From Malachius bipustulatus (taxonomy: Eukaryota > Arthropoda > Insecta > Coleoptera > Melyridae), in assembly GCA_910589415.1 (NCBI GenBank), contig OU342630.1:15037867-15101866 (forward strand): a DNA stretch of 64,000 nt, in the 5' to 3' direction. A program made the position numbers and the translations under genes. The notes under the pieces were generated by a model. The model did not search any database and was not told the DNA's origin. It saw nothing but the letters and a program-made list of their open reading frames with translations. How positions within the stretch are numbered: the first letter of the stretch is position 1; each line of letters starts with the position of its first letter. This document shows, piece by piece, positions 11,450-22,152 of the stretch.

Positions 11450-12500
11450 GAAGTCTATTAGTATAGTTGTCTACTATGAAAATTTCAGTTTAATTACTTC
11501 AAAAATGTGCTCATAAAGTGTTGGAGAAATTTAGCCATTTTTACCATTTTCCTACCCACGCCACTGGCTTATTAATAGAAAAAATGCAAATTTTATTGCA
11601 TTAAATTAAATTTCAAGTCATTTACTTCCAATCTTGTGAATTTGATATAAAACTCTTTTTCTGTCTAGCTTATACAGGGGTTCAAAAACCTTCTTGCGCA
11701 TCAATCGCAGAAATAGTGTATTTTTATGCGATTCAATAATAAATATTTTCTTCCTATTTTTATAATGAATATAATGAAAAAATAATCCGATTTTTTGGGG
11801 GGGAAAAGCGGAAAACCACCTACCTACCAAAAAAAAAGAATAGCCCTCTCGTGGTTTCGAACCCGCATCAACAGTTTACTATTTAGGCAAGGACACCCTT
11901 GCCTAACTAACTCAGTCAAGGGGCCTTTCAAATATGTAGCGATGATCGAGTAGGTATATGTAGTACGTCCAATACTTCATCCTACACATTTTATTTTTTA
12001 AACTAGTCATATCTTAGTTATTAAAAGACCAATTTGAATACTTTTTTCACCCGCATGTAGGTGATTTAATTGTCGTTGCGATTGCTCTTCTAATTTTCAG
12101 AACCATTCATAATTGAATGTGAAAAAAAATAAAAAAGAAATTGCGAACCATTTCATCGATTTAATAAGTGCAAGCTAATTTTGCACAAGCGAAAAACTTT
12201 TTTGTTTTTCGTTTAAAGTGCTACATTAATCGAGGAGAATTGAAGCTAAGACATCAAATTATATGTTAAAGCAAAAAAAATGGAAAATTTTGGTTCAACT
12301 TCTTCAAAAATGGACTCATAAACGGTTATAGAATAGACACATTTTCACCCTTTTTCCTACCCACGACACTGGCTTATTAATGGAAAATATGCTAATTTTA
12401 TTGCATTAACTCAAATTTCCAATAATTTTCTTCAAATCCTGTTAATTTGATTTCAAAGTTTTTTTCCCATCTTGCTCATACAGGGGTTCAAATATTAGCA
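11450..12500. repeat. Duplicated repeat module with SINE-like insertion
   Basis: A roughly 230-base module, with landmarks CTACCCACGCCACTGGCTTA, ATTTTATTGCATTAA and TACAGGGGTTCAAA, occurs at about 11450-11690 and again at about 12250-12495. A third version is at 21200-21650. Between the first two lie a tRNA-like SINE head (11842-11926) and 320 bases of unassigned AT-rich DNA. No coding frame. Confidence 0.6.
11690..11926 (-). mobile_element. tRNA-derived SINE-like unit (minus strand)
   Basis: Read on the minus strand from 11926: GCCCCTTGACTGAGTTAGTTAGG (A-box region), a perfect AGGCAAGG/CCTTGCCT hairpin where an anticodon stem would lie, and a B box GGGTTCGAAACC. The acceptor stem can pair at about six of seven positions with the 3' GAGAGGGC. 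The tail then ends at 11690 in the same TTGATGCGCAAGAAGG block that ends the SINE-like unit at 25091-25566. A complete host tRNA is unlikely because the T stem does not pair. Confidence 0.5.
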
Positions 12501-13990
12501 CATTTTTCAAAAATTAAAATGACCGCCATTTTGAAACGGCTCGACCGATTTTGCTCAAGTACAATACCAGACCAGTTTTTATAGATATCTTACTCCCACA
12601 AAAATTTCAGCCTCCTAGATTCAAAACTGCGACCTGAAATGAGATGACAAAAACCGGATACCTGGAATTTTGAAGGGACACCCTGTAGAAGTGATGGGAC
12701 TTTTGGAAAGTTTTTCAACGAAAATCCAACGTCATTCCCAAATTTTACAAGGACCCAAAATTTCGTTCACTAATCTTAAAAGATAAAGCCACAGGAGCGT
12801 TTTTAAAATCGAAATTTCGCGATTTTGGAGAAATATATATATATATAAATATATATATAAATATATATATATATATCGTGGGCAGGTGAATTTTGGAAAA
12901 CCACTTTTTCGTAATCTGGGGGTCATGATCGGTGGACATTTGATGAGTTTGGGTGATTTTTGGAAAGTGATGTCGTCCTCAATAGTGTATTTTTTTGTTA
13001 AAAAATACACTAAAAATAGTCCTTTTTCCAAAAATTAAAATGGCCGCCATTTTGAAACGGCTCAGACGATTTTGCTCAAGTGCAATACCAGACCACTCCT
13101 TGTGGATATCTTACTTCCACAAAAATTTTAGTCTTCTAGATTGAAAACTGCGACCTGAAATAAGGTGACAAAAACCGGATTTTCCGAATTTTGAAGGGAC
13201 ACCCTGTAGAAGTGACGCGAGTTTTTGAAATTTTTTTAATGAAAATCGAAATTATTCCTAAAGTTTAATAAGAGTGCGAAATTTCGTTCACTAATCTTGA
13301 AGGATAAAGCTACAGGAGCGTTTTTAAAATCGAAATTTCGTGATTTTGGAGAAATAAATATATATATATATATATCGTGGGCAGGTGAATTTTGAAAAAC
13401 CACTTTTTCGTAATCTGGGGGTCATGATCGGTGGACATTTGATGAGTTTGGGTGATTTTTGGAAAGTGATGTCGTCCTCAATAGTGTATTTTTTTGTTAA
13501 AAAATACACTAAAAATAGTCCTTTTTCCAAAAATTAAAATGGCCGCCATTTTGAAACGGCTCAGACGATTTTGCTCAAGTGCAATACCAGACCACTCCTT
13601 GTGGATATCTTACTTCCACAAAAATTTTAGTCTTCTAGATTGAAAACTGCGACCTGAAATAAGGTGACAAAAACCGGATTTTCCGAATTTTGAAGGGACA
13701 CCCTGTAGAAGTGACGCGAGTTTTTGAAATTTTTTTAATGAAAATCGAAATTATTCCTAAAGTTTAATAAGAGTGCGAAATTTCGTTCACTAATCTTGAA
13801 GGATAAAGCTACAGGAGCGTTTTTAAAATCGAAATTTCGTGATTTTGGAGAAATAAATATATATATATATATATCGTGGGCAGGTGAATTTTGAAAAACC
13901 ACTTTTTCGTTATCTGGGGGTCAGGATCGGTGGACATTTGATGAGTTTGGGTGATTTTCGAAAAGTGATGTCGTCCTCAATAGTGTATTT
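12501..13990. repeat. Three tandem units of about 500 bp, each with a (TA)n tract and a short perfect palindrome
   Basis: Units start at the TTTTTCCAAAAATTAAAATG block near 12501, 13021 and 13520 (spacings 520 and 499; the first unit has a longer (AT)n run). Units 2 and 3 are almost identical, so the duplication is recent. Each unit contains GCCGCCATTTTGAAACGGCT, GGGACACCCTGTAGAAGTGA, a (TA)n tract and GTGGGCAGGTGAATTTTG. It ends with CCTCAATAGTGTATTTTT and its palindromic AAAATACACTA. Open frames on the minus strand (for example 12732-13031 and 13324-13530) are repeated with the unit and are not genes. Confidence 0.9.
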
Positions 13991-14015
13991 TTTTTATAAA
14001 AAAAATACACTAATA

Positions 14016-14532
14016 AGAGTAAACGTACTTTTAGATTGCAGATGTATCAGAGACTTCTGAGTGCGCAGTAGGGTTTGTTGTGTCTATCTATACAATACAT
14101 GCTGTATCGTTGTGTTGCTGCTGGTTGTATTTGATTTGCCTATGCTGGACATGATTCGGGAACCTATTATGATTATTGATGGTGGATTATTGTATTTTTT
14201 ATTTTTGTATTATGATTATTGATTATGATATTTTTGTATTATGATCATTGATGGTGGATTGTTCTATTTTTCTTCCCTTCTGGATTGAAGTTGTTATTTT
14301 CTAAATGGTAGATTCTTTTTGTTTTTCTTTCTTTCTACCCGCTCGCCTTGTGATGTTGAGTATTTGTTATGGAGAGCGTGGTTAGGTGGAAGAGCAGCGA
14401 AGGAAGGGGTACACCCTTCTGTAGCTGAACCTCGCCTTTTGACATTGTTAAATAATATTGGTTAAGTCTTCGTACAAAAGTTGTAGTTATATATGTCAAT
14501 AAAGACTTATTATTATTATTATTATTATTATT
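14016..14532 (+). mobile_element. 3' untranslated tail of the non-LTR retrotransposon
   Basis: After the repeat cluster ends with TAAAAAAAATACACTA, the sequence changes to T- and G-rich DNA without frames. It ends CAATAAAGACTTATTATT and a (TTA)n run abutting the target duplication at 14533. This fits the 3' end needed for priming by the element's own reverse transcriptase. Confidence 0.65.
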
Positions 14533-14756
14533 ATATTAAGACTAATAAGTTTTCACGATTGAAAAATAAGTTTTTGTACAAACAGGTCACTTATCAAGCA
14601 ATTTCAAGTATAGCTTGATATCAAATCAATAAGTCCGAGGGAAATAATATAAAGTCAATTCAAGTAGTAAGTCTACGAAAAGCTTGACTTTCAAGTCAAG
14701 TCAATCTATTGATAAAAATGTCAAGCTACTTGACTTGATGAATCCCTAGCGGCGAG

Positions 14757-16459
14757 AAAAACTATACATTTCTAGTTTATCAGTGGCAACTTCCTTCTTT
14801 CTCAACCGATTCATAATTCTGTTCATATTTTAAAGCTTAAACAAACCGGAAATTCCTCGAAGATCAAAAATTACAGAGACAAATTCTGAAAATACAAATC
14901 ATACATCAAACGCCACATCTAAATTTCTTTCGAGGTTCTGTTCGGGAAATGCTCTTTACTAAAACCCATAACCCTGAACCGCCCATTCCGTTATGAAATT
15001 TTACGTTGTTGAAAGGATTTTATTTGCATAACTAACTAGGTATCAATTGCTTGCCATTTTTCGTTTAAGTAGGTATCCATATGGATAAATAATGACATTT
15101 TCAAAATAAGTTGGACTTGAAACGTTTATGTATAAAATTAAATTTACATAGCTGCGACATAATATGACCCAGCTATTATGTTATAGTAAGAATAACACAT
15201 TTTGTCTTCCAGGCAAGTCTGAGAAAATCTCTCTATCCACGTTAGCAAGAAGTGTAAGTTTGTATTATATATTTAATTTCCTCGATGTTGAGGGCGGTCC
15301 GTCATTTTATAACTAAGTTTTCTTGTTGGGGTTGTGAAGCGCTGATCCTTATAATTACTCCAGGAAATGGAAGTTTCTCCCTTGCTTACGGTTTGGTACA
15401 AGTGTATCACAGTGAGGAAGTTTGATGTTATTAATTCTGGATTCGTGGTTACGTTTCATATCTTCACCTGGCTAAAGCAGCGATTATATCTTAGCAGAAG
15501 ATACGTATTTCTTCACAGATCGTTCCCATAGATAAAAAAAATAGATATAAAATGTTGAGGTTCTCATGATGTCATTGAGTGATCTTATTGACTTTGGAAT
15601 GTTCAATAAAAATAGCTATAGTTTTATTTGCTGAGACACCGCAAAGAGTCGAATTGAATTAATTAGAGTAGGATAATCACTATAGTCAGAACAAAAAAAT
15701 ACATGTTTTCATAAAATATATTTGCTTCATATTTTGGAGATATATTTTGTCGACTCTAGCCTTTTGCTGCCTGATCGGGCCGCTGATTTGCCGTGGGATT
15801 GTGATTGTGATTCTATTTCTTGCTTTACAGATGAAGAGATACTTGCGGTGTTAAAGAGGTCGTGTAATAAGATGTCTAGTATAACTATAACACCCTAGAG
15901 TCCCTAGACCATCGCCTTCGCATCATTTCAAAACGTTTAACGCCTTCGTAGCCTGCAGAGTCAAAAACCTTCTGCATGTCACAATTAGTTTACATCGTAG
16001 AATGTGAAGAATCTCAAAGATTAAACTAATTGTCGTCGATTTTGGCCATGTAGTCAAAGAAATATGGTGTGTAGTTCAACGAAATAAATTGTAATTTTGT
16101 GTTCTTCTCTGACACTCTTTTATTTTTAAGCAAATGCTTTTTTAATTTCAATGTAATAAAACTGTTCGTTACTACTTGTTGATTCGTTAATTCAGTGATC
16201 GGTCTGTCGCGAATCGTGCTCAGTATTATTGTTCAGTGCCTCTTCCAGATGTGACATTATTGGTCTCTCCATTGCAAACTGAAGTGATATGCGCCCTGAT
16301 CTTGATACCGTTGAATTAATGATGATTGTGAGACAGTTTACGCGAAGCGACAGGTAGTGGTTAATTATCATAACATCAATTATGAGAATTGCTTTACCTT
16401 GACATAAGCCATTCAGTTATGAAAATATTTTAAAGAAATGTTTAAAGAAAGATTACGTA
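14757..16459. other. No confident gene; one possible short RT fragment
   Basis: Mostly AT-rich DNA without long frames. At about 15775-15885 (+) the translation DSISCFTDEEILAVLKRSCN resembles the 'f...ev...lk.lk..kspG' segment just before the RT core of jockey-type ORF2 proteins, but the fragment is only about 38 codons long and ends in stops. Nothing else recognised. Confidence 0.3.
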
Positions 16460-17483
16460 TATAGTCCAATAAAGTCTAAAAAATCATACGTATCGATTAA
16501 GAATACACATCCTTTTGATAGTTCGATTTATTTTGTTTCATATACGTGGTTTTTATAGTAACCGCCAGTTTGTCTAAACACTCCATCCGGCATAAATAAG
16601 TATACGTCAACATTTGTTTTGAATGAGAATTAAATGCACAACACAAAGGATAGAATGTCATTACGTGAATAAATTTTATGTAGTTGTCAGTGGCTCTCAA
16701 ACTGACGTAATCGCATCAATTCATTGTTTGAATGATTTCTTCAATAATTTACGCTCGTTCACAACTTGACATTAACTGTTTGACATTTTCTGGTGAAATT
16801 AAAAATATTAATTCGGACGGTTAGTGTGACGTCACATCTGACTTTTTAAAGTTAATCCTACTATACTTAGATTCCTTATAACACATTTACAAATTAACCT
16901 AAGTTGCTCAGATAAAAATGGACTGTGTAAACAATTGAATTGTTTACATGTAAAGAATCGAATTATTTACAATGAATTGTTTACACGCCCATCCCAGCTT
17001 GAACTTCGTGGAAATTGCGATTTTCACTTGTTTATAACTCACAATAATTACCAATAATTAAACAACACAATAATTATAGTAGGATTAACTTTAAAAAGTC
17101 AGATGTGACGTCACACTAACCGTCCGAATCAATATTTTTAATTTCACCAGAAAATGTCAAACAGTTAATTGCCAAGTTGTGAACGAGCGTAATTATTGAA
17201 GGAATCATTCAAACAATTAATTGAAACGCTTACGTCAGTTTGAGAGCCACTGACAACTACATAAAATGTATTCACGTAATGACATTCTATCCTCTGTGTT
17301 GTGCATTTAATTCTCATTCAAAACCAATGTTGACGTATAGTTATTTATGCGGGATGGAGTGTTTAGACAAACTGGACGCGGTTACTATAAAAACCACGTA
17401 TATGAAACAAAATAAATCGAACTATCAAAAGGATGTGTATTCTTAATCGATACGTATGACTTTTTAGACTTTATTGGACTATA
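16460..17483. mobile_element. Foldback element with about 400-bp arms (ends TATAGTCCAATAAAGTC)
   Basis: The left arm 16460-16866 and right arm 17075-17483 are near-complete reverse complements around a roughly 208-base loop. The ends read TATAGTCCAATAAAGTC and GACTTTATTGGACTATA, consistent with a TA target duplication. The arms contain the mirrored open frames 16497-16700 (-) and 17240-17446 (+), which are products of the symmetry. Arm differences are scattered single changes and small indels. Confidence 0.85.
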
Positions 17484-17823
17484 TTACTCCAACTGCAAAA
17501 GCCGTTCTTATTTTTTCTTCTCCGACAATCTAAAAATGCAATATAGGATCATGTCATTTAAAAAATTAAGAAAAAAAGTCTATTATTGGTGATATGTAGA
17601 GAACCAAAAAAGCTGAAATCTCAAAGTTTGATGACAGACATAAGATCTATCGAAAGAAAATATTTTTCAAAATGGTGATCCTTCCGGTAATACAGGAAAT
17701 AGCTACCAACTTTGTCATTTTCAGTGGAATACCCCATGTATTTACAAATGAATTGTCTAAAAAATCTAAAAAGCTTCTACTTCTTCGGCTTATAATATGT
17801 CGTTATCTCAAGTTTTCATGAGG
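17484..17823. repeat. Degraded module of a TACAGGGTG-type repeat
   Basis: Contains CTCCGACAATCTAAAAATGCAA and a 'gtggaataccccatgta' segment. Both have counterparts at 50165-50210 and 60198-60250. No gene. Confidence 0.4.
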
Positions 17824-18574
17824 TATACAGGATGTCCCAAGATTACTTTATCAAGAGATATCCGCGTTATTTCAAAAAATAAACTAATGAAATTCGGGAA
17901 ATTTCAACCATACCCGTAAGGCTTTGCAGCTGCACCCTCAATGCCCCTTTATGCCTCTCAACCCCTAAGTAATCATCCCCTACTTTTTTTTCGAATGACA
18001 CCCCCATATTTTTTTTGTTCGGCAGGATTGTTGACTTCTTTCTTTAATGTCATGCGATTTCTTAAAGTGAGACATATCTAGCACGCCGAAAACAATATAA
18101 TATCATAACAAACGAGGGTTGTCAAGGAGTTGCAATTGCTTGTTTTTTTGTGTTAATGTTTCCTCCAACCACTTTAATTAGTAATACCGGTGCTACTGGA
18201 TTAGGCGTTAATAATAATAATTGCTGCTGATTTTAATGTCATATTAAATGTTAATTGCTATTCCTTGACAACTCTCGTTTGTTATGATATTATATTATTT
18301 TCGGCGTGCTAGATATATGTCTCGATTTAAAAAATCGTATGACATTGTATTCAGAAAGAAGTCAACAATCCTGACGAGGAAAAAAAATATGGGGGTGTCA
18401 TTTGAAAAAAAAATTAGGGGTTAATTACTTAGGAGTGGAAAGGCGTAAAGGGGCATTGAGGGTGCAGCTGCAAAGCCTTTAGGGGTATGGTTGAAATTTC
18501 CCGAATTTCATTTGTGTATTTTTTGAAATAACGCGGATATCCCTTGATAAAGAAATCTTGGTACACCTTGTATA
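17824..18574. mobile_element. Foldback element with about 315-bp arms
   Basis: Left arm 17824-18137 begins TATACAGGATGTCCCAAGAT; right arm 18253-18574 ends TTGGTACACCTTGTATA. Matching landmarks are GGCTTTGCAGCTGCACCCTC (left) against its inverse near 18465, and TAGCACGCCGAAAACAATAT against its inverse near 18300. The loop is about 115 bases. No protein is coded. Confidence 0.85.
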
Positions 18575-18805
18575 TCGTGTAGATGACATTTTTATACAGA
18601 GTGGTAGAAAGAATCAGATTTTTCATCACTATATTTCAATATAATATATTCGTTTGAAATTACAAATTGCAGTCTTACGATTAACATGTTTTTTAGTTTA
18701 TTAAATTACATATGATTGGTTTCGTCGATCATAGGGAAAGAACGATCTGTAGGATAATCAATTACACAATAGGATAGGGATCTACCTCATAAAAATTTAA
18801 GTTAA

Positions 18806-19679
18806 CACATTCGCTGCCATGGCGGACACCGGTGTCCGCTGTTATAAGGCCGTACTACGCCAGAGAGGACGCCGGTGTCCGCCCGATATTATTTGATATT
18901 ATAGCATAACAACAAATGCTAAAATTACAAGCAATGAGAACGTGTCCGCTGTGGCATGGACGCATCTCTCGCCACCCATGGTTTCTGAATTCCCCCCCCC
19001 CCATTAGATTTTATACGTGTGTCCGCAATAGATGTCCGCTTTGGCGTTGAGCTCTACCCGCCGTGGCGGACACGTAATAATGATAATATAGTTTACTGCC
19101 TACATCACTTATTCAAATTTTCAAATAGTTCCTTAGACAGGCAGTTTGGGTACTTTTTTCATAGCATTATTATGATTGACAACGAAAAAAAAAACTTTAT
19201 TCGATAAGAAAAAATATAAAATAATCAATTAATTCAAACTTAATACATTATGTAAGCGTACACAATCTTGTAGTAAAATTTAAAGCAATTCATGCAAAAT
19301 CTAGGTTGCATTGGACAACCCATGCAATACGTGTCACTTTTCTGACTTGGTTTTTAGTTATTTAATTTTTTTTTTTTTTTTGATAACATCCTTTACAATA
19401 TGCAGTGTCCGCCAGAACAAGCGTGTCCGCTGAGGCGTGACCGCTCTGGCGTGGTACAGAAATATTTTGTGTCCGCTGTGGCGTATACGATTCCTGAAGG
19501 CGTAAAATATTTCTGAGCGCCGTAGAGGACACCCGCTAGGAATTTTTGAAAATAACTTAGAAGTGGATAATCAGATTCCAAAAAAGTAAACACATTTCAA
19601 AATTATTTTTCATGACTGATAACCTGCCAGTCATGGCCTGTAGGAACATTTTTATGATTTTATCTTGGCAGGGAATGTG
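18806..19679. mobile_element. piggyBac-like MITE with TTAA target duplication and GTGTCCGC arrays
   Basis: Flanked by TTAA at 18802-18805 and 19680-19683. The ends CACATTCGCTGCCATGG and CTTGGCAGGGAATGTG are imperfect inverted repeats of the piggyBac type. The interior has at least ten copies of GTGTCCGC(T/C), often followed by NTGGCG, on both strands, clustered near both ends (18820-19075 and 19400-19535). Some are back to back (GGCGGACACCGGTGTCCGC). The centre is AT-rich and has no transposase, so it would be mobilised in trans. Confidence 0.75.
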
Positions 19680-19689
19680 TTAAAGGCCG

Positions 19690-20227
19690 CTTTTCCTTTA
19701 ATCTCAAGCAGGTCTTAATATGCACAGCTTTAAAGTTGGAGAGTTCCGATTTCCACTTGATTATACAGGATGCCCCTTTCTAGAGAAAATACATCTCGGC
19801 TGCCCTTAGAGGTACAAAGTAAGTTAAATGGGGGCAGAGTTGTGTATTTTTGTACTGATTAGTAATCTAGAAAGAAATAATGATAGTTTCAGTCGTTGCT
19901 GAAATATTTTGAAAAAACTAGAAAGTCGAGATTTTTTTTTTATTTTAACCACATCCTTTTTATTATTGAAAATGTATTAATAATTTTTTGTAGGTTTACA
20001 TAAATCGTCGAGAGTTGTCCATGTAATATTTCACATATTTTTATAGCCACCGACTCGATCCTAGGGTTTTCATAGTCAGATTTTGCTTTTCTTTTGGCCC
20101 CTCATATTGTTTTTCATATCATTCATTAATAAAGAAATCAGGTTAACAAAAAATGAATACAAAAATGTTTCAAAATGTCATTCTTCTTTTTTGGAAAAAA
20201 AATAATATATGAATAGTTTTTCCTTAT
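19690..20227. other. No recognisable gene
   Basis: AT-rich. A TATACAGGATGCCCC string near 19773 resembles the ends of the TACAGGGTG-type repeats, but no matching partner was found. No long frame. Confidence 0.4.
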
Positions 20228-20399
20228 GACGACCTCGGTAAAATTAGTGTATTTTTTAATAAAAAAATACACTATTGAGGACGATATCATACTTTTCGAA
20301 AATCACCCAAACTCATCAAGTGTCCGCCGATCATGACCCCCAGATCACGAAAAAGTAGTTTCCCAAAATTCACCTGCCCGCGATATATATATATACATA
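20228..20399. repeat. Reverse-orientation fragment of the 500-bp tandem unit
   Basis: GTGTATTTTTTAATAAAAAAATACAC, ATTGAGGACGA, CACCCAAACTCATCAAGTG, GATCATGACCCCCAGATCACG and AAATTCACCTGCCCGCGATA mirror the 3' part of each tandem unit at 12501-13990. It ends in a (TA)n tract where the 20400 foldback is inserted. Confidence 0.75.
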
Positions 20400-21016
20400 T
20401 ACAGGGTGTTGATTTTCAAAGCTGCCCATAGGGCATTAGCATTGCGAAAGTGGTTTTTGAGGATTCCTGCTCGCCGTTTAAACTGACAGAAATGGTTTTG
20501 GTATCAAAATGAAGCTAAAATTATTGCGCATAACGCTTGACATCAGAAATTAATTTAATTTCACGTTGTTTTCTAATATTCTTCAGTAAAAATTCAAGTA
20601 ATTGTTAATGTTTAATCACAAAATAGCATGCCTTACTTAAACAATAATGACGTTTCTACGTTTTGACAATCCAATAATAAAACTTTATAAGTCAGTAGGT
20701 AATAATAAAGTCTGGTTCTATTTAAAAAAAAGTTTTATTATTGGATTGTCAAAACGTAGAAACGTCATTATTGTTTAGGCAAGGCATGCTATTTTGTGAT
20801 TAAACATTAACAATTACTTGAATTTTTACTGAAGAATTTTAGAAAACAACGTGAAATAATATTAATTTCTGATGTCAAGCGTTATGCGCAATAATTTTAG
20901 CTTCATTTTGATACCAAAACCATTTCTGTCAGTTTAAACGGCGAGCAGGAATCCTCAAAAAACCAATTTCGCAATGCTAGTCGCCTATGGCCCGCTTTGA
21001 AAATCAACACCCTGTA
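20400..21016. mobile_element. Nearly perfect hairpin element, about 290-bp arms and a very short loop
   Basis: TACAGGGTGTTGATTTTC (20400) is mirrored by GAAAATCAACACCCTGTA ending at 21016. The arms are almost identical in inverse orientation, with only scattered single changes and a few small indels, and meet around a loop of about 50 bases near 20690-20735. It lies inside a (TA)n tract, consistent with TA insertion. No coding capacity. A transcript crossing it would fold into a long double-stranded hairpin. Confidence 0.9.
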
Positions 21017-21199
21017 TATTTATATAACACTGATGTTAATAATGGGTTATAGGTCAATGAGAAGTAAGACTCTTTTCTCTGACCAAGCGTTCGGAAATAT
21101 TTTATTCCTTCTTCAGGGCAAGAAATTTGAGGTTTACTCTTATAGTTCTTAAGTAAACTGAATTGAAATAAACGAGTTTATTTTTTCCCAATCTTATTA

Positions 21200-21650
21200 A
21201 TTTGGTTTAGAAGTTGTTTCAATTGTGTTTACACAGGGGTTCAAAAAATAGCCATATCTTCTAAAATTAAAAAAGTCGCCATTTTGTAACGGCTCGACCG
21301 ATTTTACTCAAATACAGTACCGGACTACTCCTTGTGGACATCTTACTCAACCCCCAAGATTGAAAACTGCAACCAGAAACCTAATCTTGAATGATGAAGC
21401 TACCGGAGCGTTTTTAAAATTTTAGAGAAATAAAAAATAAAAAAGTAAAAAAAAATCGAATATATCCACCAGTTTTCTTATTTGTTCTTAACATTTTTGA
21501 AGATTAAGGGTTATTAGTATAGTTGTCTTAGTTGTCTACTGTGAAAATTTCAGTTCAACTCCTTCACAAATATGCTCATAAAACGGTTGTATAGAAATTA
21601 AATCATTTTTACCCTTTTCCTACCCACGCCAGTGGCTTATTAAGAAATCA
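21200..21650. repeat. Mosaic copy of the modules seen at 11450-13200
   Basis: ACACAGGGGTTCAAAAAATA, GCCATTTTGTAACGGCTCGACC, CGGACTACTCCTTGTGG and CTACCCACGCCAGTGGCTTA occur in order, joining parts that are separate in the 11450-13500 cluster. No gene. Confidence 0.6.
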
Positions 21651-21930
21651 ATAGGTACTACACTTATTAGCAATAATTTATAGGCACCACTAGCTTTTAC
21701 CGATTAGTAAGAGTAAGTTCACAGGCCGTCACATTTTTTGTTCTGCAAGATCAAGATGGTAGGTACTTGCAGTGACCATTGTTAAGCTTTTTAATCCTGA
21801 GAGAATCTCTTCAGAAAAAATAATATATCTACACCTAAGGTACAAGTTAATCTACTGTTTTGTTGAAATTGGAGTTATTTTAAGTAACGTAAATATTACT
21901 TATATTATTTTCAGAATTAAATCTATTTGA

Positions 21931-22050
21931 AAAATTCCCCACTTACCTAACTGTTGATTAATCTCCTAGTGCAATATTTTGTTGTATTCACAAACATTTT
22001 TATTACTTCACTAGTTTATCAAAAGGAGTTCATGACCGAGTTAATTCCCG
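21931..22050 (+). promoter_or_regulatory. Two kappaB-like sites upstream of the defensin-like gene
   Basis: On the minus strand 21931-21940 reads GGGGAATTTT, and 22041-22050 gives CGGGAATTAA. The first fits insect Rel/NF-kappaB (Relish-type GGGAATTYYY) sites, the second only the first half. They lie about 170 and 60 bases before the inferred start of transcription. Such sites are usual in immune peptide promoters, but in AT-rich DNA they can arise by chance. Confidence 0.3.
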
Positions 22051-22072
22051 AGTAAATCCCATAATTTAATAA

Positions 22073-22108
22073 TATAAATAGTTGTTCATGCATTCCAAAT
22101 AGATCAGT
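22073..22108 (+). promoter_or_regulatory. Core promoter: TATA box and TCAGT initiator
   Basis: TATAAA at 22073-22078 and the arthropod initiator TCAGT at 22104-22108 are spaced so that the initiator A (22106) is 33 bases downstream of the TATA start, the classic distance. The inferred leader is 47 bases to the ATG at 22153. Confidence 0.65.
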
Positions 22109-22152
22109 ATCCTTGAGTTTGATTTAGAAGTCGCTTCTAGATTTTGAGCATT

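Larger units (their letters stand above)
6547..14532 (+). mobile_element. CR1/jockey-type non-LTR retrotransposon inserted in the hAT element
   Basis: The 15-mer ATATTAAGACTAATA occurs at 6532-6546 and again at 14533-14547, a target-site duplication bounding this insertion. The 3' end carries a (TTA)n tail at 14508-14532 after AATAAAG, typical of CR1-like elements. Contents in order: a 600-base 5' leader, ORF2 from 7148, a TA-flanked palindromic element that splits ORF2 (9588-10777), the rest of ORF2 to about 11080, a repeat cluster (about 11081-14015), and the 3' untranslated tail. No ORF1 is visible. Confidence 0.8.
5936..14748. mobile_element. Non-autonomous hAT element split by later insertions
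   Basis: The left end TAGTGATTCACGGCTTGACT (5936) and the inverted right end, which closes CTTGATGAATCCCTA (14748), are hAT-type terminal inverted repeats. Both are followed by dense CAAGTCAAG/CTTGACTTG subterminal repeats (5950-6070 and 14590-14740). The flanking 8 bases are GCGGTGAG (5928-5935) and GCGGCGAG (14749-14756), an 8-bp target duplication with one change, as expected for hAT. The element itself is only about 0.81 kb (5936-6546 plus 14548-14748). The 8-kb interior is a non-LTR retrotransposon with further nested elements. Confidence 0.8.

Noticed and set aside
11842..11926. Functional tRNA gene on the minus strand
   Set aside because: The B box and a good anticodon-like hairpin are present, but the T stem does not pair, and the unit is fused to a dispersed repeat; a SINE head is more likely.
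12732..13031. 99-codon minus-strand frame, with a related frame at 13324-13530
   Set aside because: Both are part of the same 500-bp tandem unit and include the (TA)n tract (read as alternating Tyr-Ile); they are repeat artefacts.
16497..17446. Two almost identical open frames on opposite strands (16497-16700 minus, 17240-17446 plus)
   Set aside because: They are the two arms of one palindrome, so the apparent conservation comes from inverted duplication and not from protein constraint.
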